DNA from: Mycolicibacterium poriferae
Lineage (GTDB): Bacteria; Actinomycetota; Actinomycetes; Mycobacteriales; Mycobacteriaceae
Length of the DNA: 64,000 bases
Assembly: GCF_010728325.1 (NCBI RefSeq)
Contig: NZ_AP022570.1
Location: 1,736,001-1,800,000, forward strand
Direction of reading: 5' to 3'
Part shown: piece after piece, positions 18,880 through 28,834 of the stretch
Layout: every line of letters begins with the position of its first letter
Position numbering within the stretch: the first letter of the stretch is position 1
Position numbers and translations under genes: made by a program
The notes under the pieces: generated by a model
Seen by the model: the letters and a program-made list of their open reading frames with translations, nothing else
What the model was told of the DNA's origin: nothing
Databases searched by the model: none

Positions 18880-20225
18880 GGCAAGCCCAGGTTGCGGGAC
18901 AGGTCATAGAGGCCGCCCGCCCACGTCGCCAGCGGCACCACCGCCGCGGCAGACAGGTAGTCCAGGACGTTGACCGACTGGCGCAGCACAGGATTGGCGC
19001 TCTCGTCCCCGCGGCGCACACCGATGACAGCCAGGCCCGCTGCCCCGGTGACCCCGGCGATCCAGTACGTCTGCGCCGGGGCCGTGACCGCCGCGCCCGC
19101 GAGGGCAGTCGCCAGCGCGGTCATCGCGGCGAAGCCCAACGCGACACGCCGTCCCCCGTCGGAGTGCACGCGCTGGCGCAGCGACAACAGCAGTCCGATG
19201 TCGACCGCGAGCAGCACGGCCGCGAGGCGCACGGGAAGCGTCGCCTCCGGGGACCGCGCTGCGTCGAGCGCGACCAGGGCGACACCCAGGGCCGCGGCCC
19301 CTGCCGAACCGGTGACCACGCTGGTCAACAACCGATGCGCATCCGCCGATCGCTTCTCGTCGACCAGGCCGTGTGACGGCCCGATTCCGGCGACGGTGAT
19401 GGCGAGTTTGGGCGCCACCGACAACGCGACCACGGCGGTGACCGCCAGCAGCGAGCCCGCCACCGCAATCCTCGGCGAGGTCACCGTGCACACCGCCGAC
19501 ACCGCCACCACGCCGGCGGCAGCGGTGACGACCGCACCGAGAGCGACACTGTCGCGACATACGCTGCGCACCATCGACGTCGACGTCATCAGCGCCGCCG
19601 AGGCGGTCAGCAGCATCGTCGCCGGCGCAGGTGCATGCGGGACGGCCAGGAACCCGGCGGCAGCGGCGAACGCGACCGCAGCAAGGCCGGCGAGGGTCGT
19701 CGCGGCGCTTGCGGCCCGGCGCACGGCCAGGGCGGCCGCGGCGCTGGACAGCGCCAGTAGCGCCGCGACCCACAAGGGGCCCGGTGTCGGCGTCTGCGCC
19801 CCCGACCATGCCAGCGTCACTGCGGCGGCCAGGCACCCTGTCAGACCGACCCAGGGTCCGGCGCGGCCCCAGCCCGTGGTGGAACGGTCCGCGGCGGCGA
19901 GCACCGCGGCACACCCGTCGCCGTGTACTCGTTGAGGCGTCGGCGGTTCGGTCAGCGACAGGACGATCAGCTCGCCATCGGCGACGCCGCTCTCGTGCAA
20001 GGTCAGTGACGGGTCCAGGCGCTGGCCGGCCACTCGGGACGCGTGCCACCCCAGCGGAGGCGATGCTGAGCTGGGTCCGACAGGTCCGACAGGTCCGACG
20101 ACGGCGTCGACGATCTCCGGCAGCATCGAGCCCAGCGGACATCCGGCGGGCAACATCAGATCGGCCTGCGACCATCCGCCGGGCCCGGCGGCGTGAACGG
20201 TCAACCGGCGCAACGTATCCGTCAC
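18876..20225 (-). CDS. eccD4: ESX-4 membrane protein EccD4
   Basis: 449 residues. N-terminal ubiquitin-like domain (about 1-95: RRLTVHAAGPGGWSQADLML) followed by about 11 transmembrane helices, the EccD topology. EccD dimers form the membrane wall of the type VII complex. The linker holds a run of Val-Gly-Pro triplets (GPVGPVGP), coded by short DNA repeats around 20080-20100. First gene of the eccD4-mycP4 pair, divergent from eccC4 across 95 bases that must hold both promoters. No eccE gene is found in the cluster, as in M. tuberculosis ESX-4. Confidence 0.94.
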   Translation of the reverse strand: MTDTLRRLTVHAAGPGGWSQADLMLPAGCPLGSMLPEIVDAVVGPVGPVGPSSASPPLGWHASRVAGQRLDPSLTLHESGVADGELIVLSLTEPPTPQRVHGDGCAAVLAAADRSTTGWGRAGPWVGLTGCLAAAVTLAWSGAQTPTPGPLWVAALLALSSAAAALAVRRAASAATTLAGLAAVAFAAAAGFLAVPHAPAPATMLLTASAALMTSTSMVRSVCRDSVALGAVVTAAAGVVAVSAVCTVTSPRIAVAGSLLAVTAVVALSVAPKLAITVAGIGPSHGLVDEKRSADAHRLLTSVVTGSAGAAALGVALVALDAARSPEATLPVRLAAVLLAVDIGLLLSLRQRVHSDGGRRVALGFAAMTALATALAGAAVTAPAQTYWIAGVTGAAGLAVIGVRRGDESANPVLRQSVNVLDYLSAAAVVPLATWAGGLYDLSRNLGLP

Positions 20226-20320
20226 GGCATCAACGTAACTCGGGTGCGACCCGCCGTCGCGCAGATCTTCCTTCGCCTGTGGATGGAACCGGACACCGCC
20301 TCGTTGCGTCTATCCAGACG

Positions 20321-23300
20321 ATGGAGAACACCGAAACACCGCTGTCCCGGCCGCCGCCAGGTCAACTCGTCGTCGATCCTCCGCCGGAGGTGCCGCGGAC
20401 ACCGCCACCCAGCCCGATGGCCAGACTGCTGCCGCTCGTGATGATCGTCGCTGTCGCGGGTATGAGCGCGGTGTATCTGACCTCGGGGGCGCCGCGCAGT
20501 CCGACCTTCCTGCTCTTCCCGGCCATGATGGTCGTGTCCCTGGTCGGCACCCTCGTCTACGGTGCCAGGGGAGCGGGCCGGGGCGCCGAGATCACCGCCC
20601 AGCGGGCCGAATACCTGCGTTACCTCGACACCGTGCACGCTGCACTGGCGGAGTCGGCCCACCAGGAACACCGCCGTCTGCATCGGGCACACCCGGACCC
20701 CGCGGCGCTGTGGAGCCTCGCCGAGGGCCACCGCATGTGGGAGCGGGACCCGGCGCACCCTGATCACCTGAGCGCCCGGATCGGGGTGGGTGACGGCCCG
20801 CCGGCGATCACCGTGGTGGCGCCGCGGACCCCGCCCGACGGCGTGGCCGACCCCGTCACCGTCGCCGCGATGCATGACCTGGTGCACCGGTGGTCGCTGA
20901 TCGGTGGTGTGCCGATCCTGTTGCGACTGAACGACAACCGGATCCTGCGAGTCGACGGCGACCCGGGGGCGGCGAGATCGGTTGCGCGTGCGCTGCTGTG
21001 CCAGCTGGCGATGTTGCACGCACCCGATGTCCTCGGTGTCACCGCACTGCTCGACGAGACGACGGCGCCGCAGTGGGACTGGCTGAAATGGTTACCGCAC
21101 ACCCGCGACCCCGGTGTGGCGTCGCACCGGGTCGTCCTCGTCGACGGTGCAGCGGAGCCACCGGCCGCACCGGGCTACACCGTGGTCGTACTGCACGCCG
21201 CGGAGCCGGCGGCCGCGCCGACGATCCGCGTCGACGGGGTGGTGTACCAGGTGGCGCTCGACGCGCTGGCGTTACCCGACGCCACCGCCTGCGCGCGGCG
21301 GATCGCCGCGTGTGCCACTGGGGCACAGGGCCGACGGGCGGGGTCGGGTCGGGCGCCGGACTGGCCGGCGCTGATGGGCATCGACGATCCGGCGGCGATC
21401 GACGTAGACCAGGTCTGGGGCGTGACGTTGACCGCGCCGATCGGAGTGGCCGCCGACGGCACCGCGCTGCATCTCGACATCAAGGAAGCCGCCGCAGGCG
21501 GAATGGGGCCGCACGGGCTGTGCGTGGGCGCGACCGGATCCGGTAAGTCGGAATTCCTGCGGACACTGACCCTGGGCATGATCGCCGCCCACTCACCCGA
21601 GGTCCTCAACCTCGTGCTGATCGACTTCAAAGGTGGCGCAACTTTTCTGGGGATGGACACCCCCCAGCACGTCTCCGCCGTCATCACCAACCTCGCCGAC
21701 CAGGCGCCACTGGTGGCCCGGATGCGCGACGCACTGACCGGGGAGATCAACCGCCGCCAGGAGCTTCTTCGGGCGGCCGGCAACGCCACCAACATCGGCC
21801 ACTACCAGCGGATGCGGGAGCACAACCCGTCCCTGGCGGCGCTGCCTGCACTGTTCGTCGTCGTCGACGAATTCTCCGAACTGCTCAGCCAGCACCCCGA
21901 CTTCATCGACGTGTTCGTCGCGATCGGGCGGCTGGGCCGGTCGCTGGGCATGCACCTGCTGCTCGCCAGCCAGCGCCTCGACGAGGGCAGGTTGCGCGGA
22001 CTGGAGACCCACCTGTCCTACCGAATCTGCCTGAAGACGTTCTCGGCCGCTGAATCCCGGGCGGTCCTCGGTGTCGCCGACGCCCACCACCTGCCACCCG
22101 ACCCCGGAGCCGGCTATCTCAAGACCGCCGACGGCCGGGTGACCCGCTTCCACACCGCGTTCGTCTCCGGTCCGCATCTGTCCGTGGTTCGCCCCGATGG
22201 GCCTGTCGCGGTGCGGCGGTTCACCCTGGCCGACGCCGCGCCGGCTCCTGCGCCGGTACCGGCCCACTCGTCGCGGCCGCTGCTGGAGGTGGTGTTGCGC
22301 ACGCTGGCCGGCCGCGGACCGGCCGCGCACCGCATCTGGTTGCCGCCGCTGCACCGGGCGCCGCCACTACCGGCGCTGCTGGCCAAGACCCCGGCCGCGC
22401 CCCTGCGGGCGCCCGTCGGCATCGTCGACTGCCCGTTCGAGCAGCGATACGATCCGCTGCTCGTGGACGTGTCCGGGGCGGCCGGTCATGTCGCCGTTGT
22501 CGGTGCGCCGCGCTCGGGCAAGTCCACGGCGCTCGCGACGGTGATCACCGCGCTGGCCGCGACGCACGATGCGGCGCAGGTGCAGTTCTATTGCCTCGAT
22601 TTCGGCGGGGGCGCACTGGGCGCCGTGGCAGGGCTGCCGCATGTCGGCTCGGTCGCCACCCGCGCCGAGGCCGACCTGTGCCGACGCACCGTCGCGGTAC
22701 TCGAATCCCTGCTGCGGTCGCGGGAAGCGGCGATGCGCAGGCTCGGCGTCACGTCGTTCACCGAGTACCGCCGCCACGCCGCGGCCGAGCCGAACAGTGT
22801 CGACGACGCCTACGGGGACGTGTTCCTCGTGGTCGACGGCTGGGCGGTGTTGCGCCAGGAGTTCGACGGGCTCGACATGGCGATCACCGCGATTGCCGCA
22901 CAGGGGTTGGCCTTCGGCGTGCACGTCATGCTCTCGACATCGCGCTGGGCGGATTTCCGTCCCGCGCTCAAGGACCAGCTCGGTACCCGGATCGAGCTCA
23001 GACTGGGCGACCCGGCCGATTCGGAGATGGACCGTCGGCGCGCCCGCGAACTCACCACCCGCCCGCCGGGACGCGGCCTGACCCGCGACGGAAAGGAGAT
23101 GCTGCTCGCGCTGCCCGACACCACCGCGGTGCGTCGACCGCCCGACACCCGCCGGGCCCGGCCTGTCGAGGTGCTGCCGTCGCTGGTTCGCCACCACCGG
23201 ATCGCCCGCTGCGGCGAAGTGGTGCTCGGCCTCGGCGAACGTGAGCTTGCCCCCATCACAATAGATTTCGACCGGCACCCACATCTGCTGGTCCTCGGTG

Positions 23301-23905
23301 ACGGCGAATGCGGCAAGACCGCAACGCTGCGGCTGCTGTGCACCGAACTGATCCGCACCGCAGAGCCCAGCAATGCGAGCATCGAGCTCGTGGACTATCG
23401 GCGCACCCTGCTGGGCGTCGTCGAAACCGCCCATCTCGGCGGCTATTCGGTGTCAGGCCCGGCGCTGTCGGCGCGCATGGCGGCGCTGTCGGCCCAGCTG
23501 GACGCCCGGATGCCGGACGAGAACGTCACCCAGCAGCAGCTCAGGGACCGGTCCTGGTGGGACGGACCGGACATCTTCGTCGTGGTCGACGACTACGACC
23601 TCGTGGCCGGCGCCACCGGTAACCCGCTGACGCCGCTGGCCGACTACCTGCCGCACGCCAAGGACCTCGGGCTGCATCTGATCGTCGCCCGCCGCTCCGG
23701 CGGCGCCGCGCGGGCGATGTTCGATCCAGTCCTGGCCCGGCTGCGCGACATGGGCTGCTCGGGGTTGATGATGAGCGCCAGCCCCGACGAGGGTGTGTTA
23801 CTCGGCGCCGCCCGGCCCACTCCGCAACCGCCGGGACGTGGCACCTTGCTGATCCGCGGCCGGGCGGACGAACTCATTCAGCTCGGCTGGGTGCCGCCAC
23901 CGTGA
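20321..23905 (+). CDS. eccC4: ESX-4 FtsK/SpoIIIE-type ATPase EccC4
   Basis: 1194 residues, a single-chain EccC. Two N-terminal transmembrane helices (about 33-80), a DUF domain, then three FtsK/SpoIIIE ATPase modules with Walker A loops near residues 403 (GATGSGKSE), 728 (GAPRSGKST) and 993 (GDGECGKTA). Walker B-like acidic stretches are seen (LFVVVDEFSEL in module 1). It is the motor and substrate receptor of the type VII system, whose later modules bind Esx export signals. ATG 20321 fits the family start; the long open frame upstream is not coding. The stop overlaps the next gene's GTG start. Confidence 0.95.
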   Translation: MENTETPLSRPPPGQLVVDPPPEVPRTPPPSPMARLLPLVMIVAVAGMSAVYLTSGAPRSPTFLLFPAMMVVSLVGTLVYGARGAGRGAEITAQRAEYLRYLDTVHAALAESAHQEHRRLHRAHPDPAALWSLAEGHRMWERDPAHPDHLSARIGVGDGPPAITVVAPRTPPDGVADPVTVAAMHDLVHRWSLIGGVPILLRLNDNRILRVDGDPGAARSVARALLCQLAMLHAPDVLGVTALLDETTAPQWDWLKWLPHTRDPGVASHRVVLVDGAAEPPAAPGYTVVVLHAAEPAAAPTIRVDGVVYQVALDALALPDATACARRIAACATGAQGRRAGSGRAPDWPALMGIDDPAAIDVDQVWGVTLTAPIGVAADGTALHLDIKEAAAGGMGPHGLCVGATGSGKSEFLRTLTLGMIAAHSPEVLNLVLIDFKGGATFLGMDTPQHVSAVITNLADQAPLVARMRDALTGEINRRQELLRAAGNATNIGHYQRMREHNPSLAALPALFVVVDEFSELLSQHPDFIDVFVAIGRLGRSLGMHLLLASQRLDEGRLRGLETHLSYRICLKTFSAAESRAVLGVADAHHLPPDPGAGYLKTADGRVTRFHTAFVSGPHLSVVRPDGPVAVRRFTLADAAPAPAPVPAHSSRPLLEVVLRTLAGRGPAAHRIWLPPLHRAPPLPALLAKTPAAPLRAPVGIVDCPFEQRYDPLLVDVSGAAGHVAVVGAPRSGKSTALATVITALAATHDAAQVQFYCLDFGGGALGAVAGLPHVGSVATRAEADLCRRTVAVLESLLRSREAAMRRLGVTSFTEYRRHAAAEPNSVDDAYGDVFLVVDGWAVLRQEFDGLDMAITAIAAQGLAFGVHVMLSTSRWADFRPALKDQLGTRIELRLGDPADSEMDRRRARELTTRPPGRGLTRDGKEMLLALPDTTAVRRPPDTRRARPVEVLPSLVRHHRIARCGEVVLGLGERELAPITIDFDRHPHLLVLGDGECGKTATLRLLCTELIRTAEPSNASIELVDYRRTLLGVVETAHLGGYSVSGPALSARMAALSAQLDARMPDENVTQQQLRDRSWWDGPDIFVVVDDYDLVAGATGNPLTPLADYLPHAKDLGLHLIVARRSGGAARAMFDPVLARLRDMGCSGLMMSASPDEGVLLGAARPTPQPPGRGTLLIRGRADELIQLGWVPPP

Positions 23906-25005
23906 TCACGGTGGTCGAGGTCGGTCCGGTGACGGTGCGAGGGCCGGGAGTTGCTGCACCGCAACGGATCCGACAGGCCATCGACTGTATCGACGACCCG
24001 ATCACCCTGCTCGACGAGCGACCGCTGCGGGTGAGCAGGCTCTGGACCGACGTGCTCGACGCCGCGGCGGCCGGGGGCGGAGGGCCTCTCGCGGTGGTGG
24101 CGCCCACCTGGTGGCCGGCCGCGCGGATCGAGGTACTCACCGCGGCCGCCCGAGGTCTCGGCGCCGAGGTCACGGTGTTGCGCCGGGCCGCGCTTCTCGG
24201 CGGGGACACCCGAGCCACCGTGGTCGAGCTGAGCAGTGAGCTCGTCGTGATCGCCGCTCCCGGAGTGTCGCCCACGGTGCTTCCTCGCGACGACGGGGCT
24301 CTGGTCGATCTCCTGGCGGGAGCGAACGAGGTGATCGTCGATGTCCCTGCGGCCGTGGCGCCGCCGGACCCGGCGGTCACCGCACGCCTTCGCGCCGCGG
24401 GCGCACCCGTGCGCTTCAGCGACCGCGCGCGTGTGGCAGTGGCCGCCGAACACAGGTGCGCCATCGCGCCACGGCCGGTGCCCGTAGCCCGCCGTCGTCG
24501 GCGTCTGCCGGCGCTGTTCGCCGGGGCCGCTCTGACGGTGGCGGCCGGGGCGGTTCTGGCGCGGGCGCCGGCGGAACAGGTCGACGCGACAGCGATTCTG
24601 GTGGAGGGCCGCGTAGCGGTGCGGGTGCCCGCCGACTGGGTCGCCGAACGTCTCACCGACGGCCCCGGGTCGGCCCGGGTACGCGTCGGTCCGCCTGGTG
24701 GGTCGACGGCGCTGCACGTCACGCAGTCCGTTGCCGCTACGGCGGTGCCGGTGGGCGAGTCGCTGCGACGTGCCCTGGAAGCCGAGCCACCCGGGGTGTT
24801 CACCGACTTCGACGGCGACGCCCGGGTGGCGGGCAGACCGGCGGTCACCTACCGCGAACACCGGGCCGGCACCGAAATCACCTGGGCCGTGGTCGTCGAC
24901 GGCACGCTGCGCATCGCGATCGGTTGCCAGAGCGCCGCCGGAGATCGCCACGACGTCGCCGGGCCGTGTCTGGAGGCGGTGCGGTCCGCGCGGGCGGTGC
25001 GGTGA
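23902..25005 (+). CDS. Type VII secretion-associated protein, Rv3446c family
   Basis: 367 residues. N-terminal cytosolic domain (about 1-190), basic stretch [15 protein letters not shown], one transmembrane helix (about 196-215), and an external C-terminal domain of the T7SS-associated Rv3446c type (contains VRVPADWVAERLTDGPGS). Position between eccC4 and esxU is the same as in M. tuberculosis. GTG 23902 overlaps the eccC4 stop (GTGA), showing translational coupling. Its exact role in ESX-4 is unknown; the topology suggests a membrane accessory factor that may stand in for EccE. Confidence 0.85.
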   Translation: MITVVEVGPVTVRGPGVAAPQRIRQAIDCIDDPITLLDERPLRVSRLWTDVLDAAAAGGGGPLAVVAPTWWPAARIEVLTAAARGLGAEVTVLRRAALLGGDTRATVVELSSELVVIAAPGVSPTVLPRDDGALVDLLAGANEVIVDVPAAVAPPDPAVTARLRAAGAPVRFSDRARVAVAAEHRCAIAPRPVPVARRRRRLPALFAGAALTVAAGAVLARAPAEQVDATAILVEGRVAVRVPADWVAERLTDGPGSARVRVGPPGGSTALHVTQSVAATAVPVGESLRRALEAEPPGVFTDFDGDARVAGRPAVTYREHRAGTEITWAVVVDGTLRIAIGCQSAAGDRHDVAGPCLEAVRSARAVR

Positions 25006-25091
25006 AAGTTTTCTTCGACGGCACGGAACCGAACGGGCGACTCGGCGCGTCCAATCCCATAGATCACCCGTCCGAACCCGGAAGGAACGCG

Positions 25092-25433
25092 ATGCCGACC
25101 CAGCCACCGCACCTGCAATCTGCAGGATCTGCCCTCACCACCGACTTCGACCTGATGCTGGCGGTCGCCGGAAAGACCGACGCCCGCAACGACGAGATCC
25201 GCGCGATGCTGCAGTCGTTCGTCGCCGCGATGAGCAGTGTGCCGCCCTCGGTGTGGGGCGGGGTCGCGGCCACCCGGTTCCGTGACGTCATGGAGCGCTG
25301 GAACGGCGAGTCGCTGAAGTTGCACGCCGCGCTGCAACGGATCGCCGAGACGATCCGGGACAACGAACGCATCCTGCGGACGACCACCGACGCCCACGCC
25401 GACCGCATCGGCTCCGTCGCCGCCACGATCTGA
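25092..25433 (+). CDS. esxU: ESX-4 WXG100 substrate EsxU
   Basis: 113 residues, two predicted helices around a turn with WGG (Trp55) in PPSVWGGVAATRF, the WXG motif. Small secreted partner of EsxT, forming a heterodimer exported by ESX-4. ATG 25092 is preceded by GGAAGGAACGC. Slightly longer than M. tuberculosis EsxU (105). Thirteen bases separate it from esxT, as expected for a bicistronic Esx pair. Confidence 0.92.
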   Translation: MPTQPPHLQSAGSALTTDFDLMLAVAGKTDARNDEIRAMLQSFVAAMSSVPPSVWGGVAATRFRDVMERWNGESLKLHAALQRIAETIRDNERILRTTTDAHADRIGSVAATI

Positions 25434-25446
25434 GGAGCCCATATCC

Positions 25447-25743
25447 ATGAACGCCACACTGTCGTACGACTTCGGTGAGATCGAGTACACCGTGCGCCAG
25501 GAGATCCACGCCACGTCTGCCCGGCTGAACGCGGCACTGGACGACCTGCGCGCGCAGATCGCGCCGCTGCAGGCGACCTGGAGCCGCGAAGCGGCCGAGG
25601 CCTACCGCGTCGAACAGGCCCGGTGGGAGCAGGCCGCCGCGGCGCTCAACGACATCCTGGTCAGCCTCGGCAACGCGGTCCGCGACGGCGCCGACGACGT
25701 CGCCGCCACCGACCGCAGCGCCGCCCGAGCCTGGGGCGGGTGA
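25447..25743 (+). CDS. esxT: ESX-4 WXG100-like substrate EsxT
   Basis: 98 residues, helical hairpin protein; starts MNATLSYDFGEIEYTVRQEI and ends DRSAARAWGG. At the turn the motif reads WSR (Trp45) instead of WXG, so the Gly is lost, as also in the M. tuberculosis protein (WTR). A YRVEQ stretch and the C-terminal helix could carry the export signal. It pairs with EsxU. In M. tuberculosis the next gene is rplM; here about 25 kb of other genes follow before rplM. Confidence 0.92.
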   Translation: MNATLSYDFGEIEYTVRQEIHATSARLNAALDDLRAQIAPLQATWSREAAEAYRVEQARWEQAAAALNDILVSLGNAVRDGADDVAATDRSAARAWGG

Positions 25744-25816
25744 CCGCCGCCCCACGAGAGTCTGCGCGGCCTCGGCACGGAGGGGAGCCGGCCGGGGCCG
25801 CGCAGTACACCCTCAG

Positions 25817-25849
25817 ACACCTCCCGTGCGCTACCCTGGCGCCAGGTGT
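25817..25849 (+). promoter_or_regulatory. Promoter/operator region of GAF regulator 1
   Basis: TACCCT (25832-25837), a -10 candidate, overlaps the perfect palindrome CCTGGCGCCAGG (25835-25846). A wider inverted repeat, ACACCT at 25817-25822 and AGGTGT at 25844-25849, encloses it. Such a layout would suit autoregulation of the GAF-domain regulator that starts at 25910. Confidence 0.4.
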
Positions 25850-25909
25850 GATGACCGGCACAGTGCCCGTTGCTGCTGCCAGGTCGACCGCGAGGAGCGT
25901 GAACGGCGG

Positions 25910-27226
25910 GTGACAACTCCGAAAGCATCGCGCGGACGGGCGACGACCCGCCCGTCGTCTTCTGCGCTGCGTACAGTGCATGAATTGTTCGTCGCCGGTG
26001 AGGTCGACGCCAACTTCCTGAACACGAATTCGGTGCGGCCCGTCGTCGCACAGAGCTGGCAGCGCAGCCTGGCCGGCGGGGTCGATCCAGACCTGGACGG
26101 CGCCCGCGCGGCCGCAGCTGTCGCCGCGGTCGAACGACTGCGGGAGACCCACCCGCTCGCGCCCGCCCTGCCCGTCATCCGGCGGCTGCTGGTCGCCGAC
26201 GCCGCCGACTCCGGCGTCGTCGTGGCGGTCAGCGCCGCCGACGGCACACTGCTGTGGGTCGAAGGCGACCCTGCCGCATGCCGCAAGGCCGAGGCCATGA
26301 ACTTCGTGCCCGGCGCCGACTGGAGCGAGCGAGGCGCGGGCACCAACGCTCCCGGTACCGCGTTGACCCTGGACCGCGAGATGCAGATCCGTGGTTCCGA
26401 ACACTTCTCCCGGGTCGTGCAGCCGTGGAGTTGCACCGCGGCGCCGGTGCACGACCCGAGCACCGGCGCGCTGCTGGGCGCCATCGACCTGACCGGCGGC
26501 AACCAGGTGGCCACCACCCAGACCCTGGCGCTGGTGCGCGCCACCGCGGTCGCGGTCGAAAACCATCTGGCGCTGCTGCGGGTGTCGGGGATCTCCGGGA
26601 TCTCGGCCGAACCGGCTGCCCGCAAACCGCATCTGGTGGTCCTCGGCGGCGACCGCCCCCGCTGGGTCACCACCGACAGCTACGGCCATCTGAGGGCGGC
26701 CAGCCTGACCGGCCGGCATGCCGACATCCTGGTCCTGCTCAGCCGGCACCCCGAAGGCCTGTCGGCCGACCACCTGGCAGTCCTGCTCGACGACAAGAGC
26801 CTCGACGTCGTCACGGTGCGCGCCGAGATGTCGCGACTGCGCAAGGTCGTCGGTGCCGAGAACCTCGGGTCACGCCCCTACCGGTTGCTCGCCCCCATCA
26901 CCAGCGACATCGGCGAGGTGTTCGCCGCCCTCGACGCCGGCGACGTCGAGACGGCGCTGACGCGCTACCCCGGCCCGCTGCTCACCCATTCGGTGTCGCC
27001 GGCCATCGGCCGGCTGCGCACCCAGCTGTCGACCACGCTGCGGGAAGCGGTGCTCGCCGAACACGCCCAGGGGCGCAGCGGCCCGCTGCGACGCTGGCTC
27101 GAGCTTCCGGAGGGACGCGACGACCGCGACGGCTGGCAGGCGCTGCGCGACAGCGCGGGCCTGACCGCGGTGGCCCGCGCTCAGGCCGGTGGCCACCTGG
27201 CCGGCCTGGACTTCGAACTCGGCTGA
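25910..27226 (+). CDS. GAF-domain helix-turn-helix regulator 1
   Basis: 438 residues. N-terminal region resembling AcoR-type activators (HELFVAGEVDANFL), a GAF sensor domain (about 75-225, GADWSERGAGTNAPGTAL) and a C-terminal winged-helix region (LSADHLAVLLDD, VTVRAEMSRLRKVVG). It lacks the AAA+ sigma-54 domain of true AcoR. Likely a ligand-sensing regulator of alcohol or diol catabolism. GTG 25910 was chosen; GAGGAG lies 12-13 bases upstream, a loose fit. It stands at the left edge of the diol block; a close paralog with a frameshift stands at the right edge (43080-44248). Confidence 0.82.
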   Translation: MTTPKASRGRATTRPSSSALRTVHELFVAGEVDANFLNTNSVRPVVAQSWQRSLAGGVDPDLDGARAAAAVAAVERLRETHPLAPALPVIRRLLVADAADSGVVVAVSAADGTLLWVEGDPAACRKAEAMNFVPGADWSERGAGTNAPGTALTLDREMQIRGSEHFSRVVQPWSCTAAPVHDPSTGALLGAIDLTGGNQVATTQTLALVRATAVAVENHLALLRVSGISGISAEPAARKPHLVVLGGDRPRWVTTDSYGHLRAASLTGRHADILVLLSRHPEGLSADHLAVLLDDKSLDVVTVRAEMSRLRKVVGAENLGSRPYRLLAPITSDIGEVFAALDAGDVETALTRYPGPLLTHSVSPAIGRLRTQLSTTLREAVLAEHAQGRSGPLRRWLELPEGRDDRDGWQALRDSAGLTAVARAQAGGHLAGLDFELG

Positions 27227-27313
27227 CGAACCCGAGTAACCCGGGCAATCCGCAGTTCAGCGGCCATGCAAAGGTGAGTTGTCAGCGGCGTCTGTGCTTC
27301 TGACGATTGGTTC

Positions 27314-28228
27314 ATGGATTACCGGAGCTACGCCGAGTTTCTGCCGGCCCGCTACGTCGAGAACCTCGCGCCACCGACCAGCACCTGGTGGCCATGGCGC
27401 GGCAACCGGGTCCACATCGCCAGGGCGCCGGCGCCCGGGGCTGACGTGCGCATGATGCTCATTCATGGTGGCGGCGGGTACAGCGGGGCACTGTGGCCCG
27501 TCGCGACGGTCGCCGCGGGTGGTGTCGACGTGCTCGCGCCGGACCTGCCGTTGTACGGGGACACCGTCGTCGCCCAGCCGTCGCGGGTGCGCTATCAGGA
27601 CTGGGTGGCGCTGCTGACCGATCTGGTGCGCGCCGAGCGCGCCGCCGATCCGCGCCCACTGATCCTGTTCGGGGCCAGCATGGGCGGCATGCTCGCCTAC
27701 GAGGTGGCGGCGCGTACCGGGCAGGTGGCCGCGGTGGTCGCGACCTGCCTCCTCGACCTGTCCGACCCGGCCGCGCGGGCCGCGGCCACCCGCTACCCCT
27801 TCCTGGGCCGACCCGCGCCGGCTGTGCTGCGTGCGCTCGACCCGGCCCTGGGGCGGCTTCGGGTCCCGATCCGCTGGCTGGCCGACATGACCCAGATGAG
27901 CACCGACCCCGCGCTGTCCCGGCTGTGCGCGGCCGACCCCCGCGGCGGCGGAGCCAGCGTCCCGCTGGGCTTCGTGTCCAGTTGGATGAGCTTCCGGCAC
28001 ATCGCTCCCGAGGATTTCACCGCCGCGCCCGTCACGCTGGTCGCGCCGACCGCCGACACCTGGACGCCGCCGGAGCTGAGTATCCGCTTCCTACAACGTA
28101 TTTCGGCGCCGACCACCCTGGTGACACTGGAGAATTGCGGGCACTACCCGATCGAGGAGCCCGGGCTGGACCAGCTGCGCACGGCGACGCTCACGGTCCG
28201 CGATCAGGTGGCGGCACAAGCTGATTGA
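27314..28228 (+). CDS. Alpha/beta-hydrolase
   Basis: 304 residues. Alpha/beta-hydrolase fold with oxyanion motif HGGGGYSG, nucleophile elbow GASMGG (Ser), acid in PTADTW and His in ENCGHYPIEEPG, so a full Ser-Asp-His triad. No signal peptide, so cytosolic. The lid region (about 155-230) is rich in Trp and Met and may bind a lipid or ester. The gene follows GAF regulator 1 by 87 bases and overlaps the convergent TetR gene by 38 bases. Substrate unknown; an ester of a small alcohol is a guess from context. Confidence 0.82.
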   Translation: MDYRSYAEFLPARYVENLAPPTSTWWPWRGNRVHIARAPAPGADVRMMLIHGGGGYSGALWPVATVAAGGVDVLAPDLPLYGDTVVAQPSRVRYQDWVALLTDLVRAERAADPRPLILFGASMGGMLAYEVAARTGQVAAVVATCLLDLSDPAARAAATRYPFLGRPAPAVLRALDPALGRLRVPIRWLADMTQMSTDPALSRLCAADPRGGGASVPLGFVSSWMSFRHIAPEDFTAAPVTLVAPTADTWTPPELSIRFLQRISAPTTLVTLENCGHYPIEEPGLDQLRTATLTVRDQVAAQAD

Positions 28229-28832
28229 CGGTCGCCATCAGGGCGTCGATGTCGAAGCCGTGCCGGGTCATCACCCGGTGCAGCTGCGCGTCGACCGTGT
28301 GCACCACCACGCGGGCGGCCCGCTGCGGGTCGTCGCCACCGCGGTCGCAGCGCTTCAGATGAAACGCCACCTCGTCGCAGATCCGGTCCTCGAGGGCCTG
28401 CACGACGACCAGCTCGTCGAGCCCGCGCGGTGCCATCCGGTGCAGCAGCGCGTGCAGCCGCGGCCGGTCGGCGTGCTCGGCGACGACGACGTCGAGCAAT
28501 GTGCGCATGGTGGTGTCGAACGCAGGAGCGTCGGCACGCAGCTGCGCGAACACCTCGGTCAGCCGGCGATCGGCGTCGTGCAGGTGCTTCTCGGCGACCG
28601 CCCGCAACAGCGCCAGCTTGTCGGGGAAGTACTGGTACAAGGTGCCGATCGAGAACCCCGCGCGCTCGGCGATGCGGTTCGTCGTCGCGCCCGCACCCTC
28701 CCGGGAGAACACCTGAGCAGCGGCTTCCACCAGCATGCCGACCGTGTCGCGGGAGCGCTGCTGGCGGGCACGGCGGCGAGGTGTGCTGCTCGATGGGGCG
28801 ATGCATGGAATTGTCCCCGTTCTCCGTCCCAC
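28191..28832 (-). CDS. TetR-family regulator
   Basis: 213 residues from GTG 28830-28832 (start uncertain: no ATG or GTG lies closer to the domain). N-terminal TetR DNA-binding domain (about 22-70, [24 protein letters not shown]), then a helical ligand domain. Divergent from the aldehyde dehydrogenase gene; the 70-base region between them holds an operator-like element which is both an inverted repeat (AACCGT-N6-ACGGTT) and a direct repeat. It probably represses itself and the dehydrogenase, with an aldehyde or alcohol as inducer (inference). Confidence 0.85.
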   Translation of the reverse strand: MGRRTGTIPCIAPSSSTPRRRARQQRSRDTVGMLVEAAAQVFSREGAGATTNRIAERAGFSIGTLYQYFPDKLALLRAVAEKHLHDADRRLTEVFAQLRADAPAFDTTMRTLLDVVVAEHADRPRLHALLHRMAPRGLDELVVVQALEDRICDEVAFHLKRCDRGGDDPQRAARVVVHTVDAQLHRVMTRHGFDIDALMATVNQLVPPPDRGP

Positions 28833-28834
28833 GA

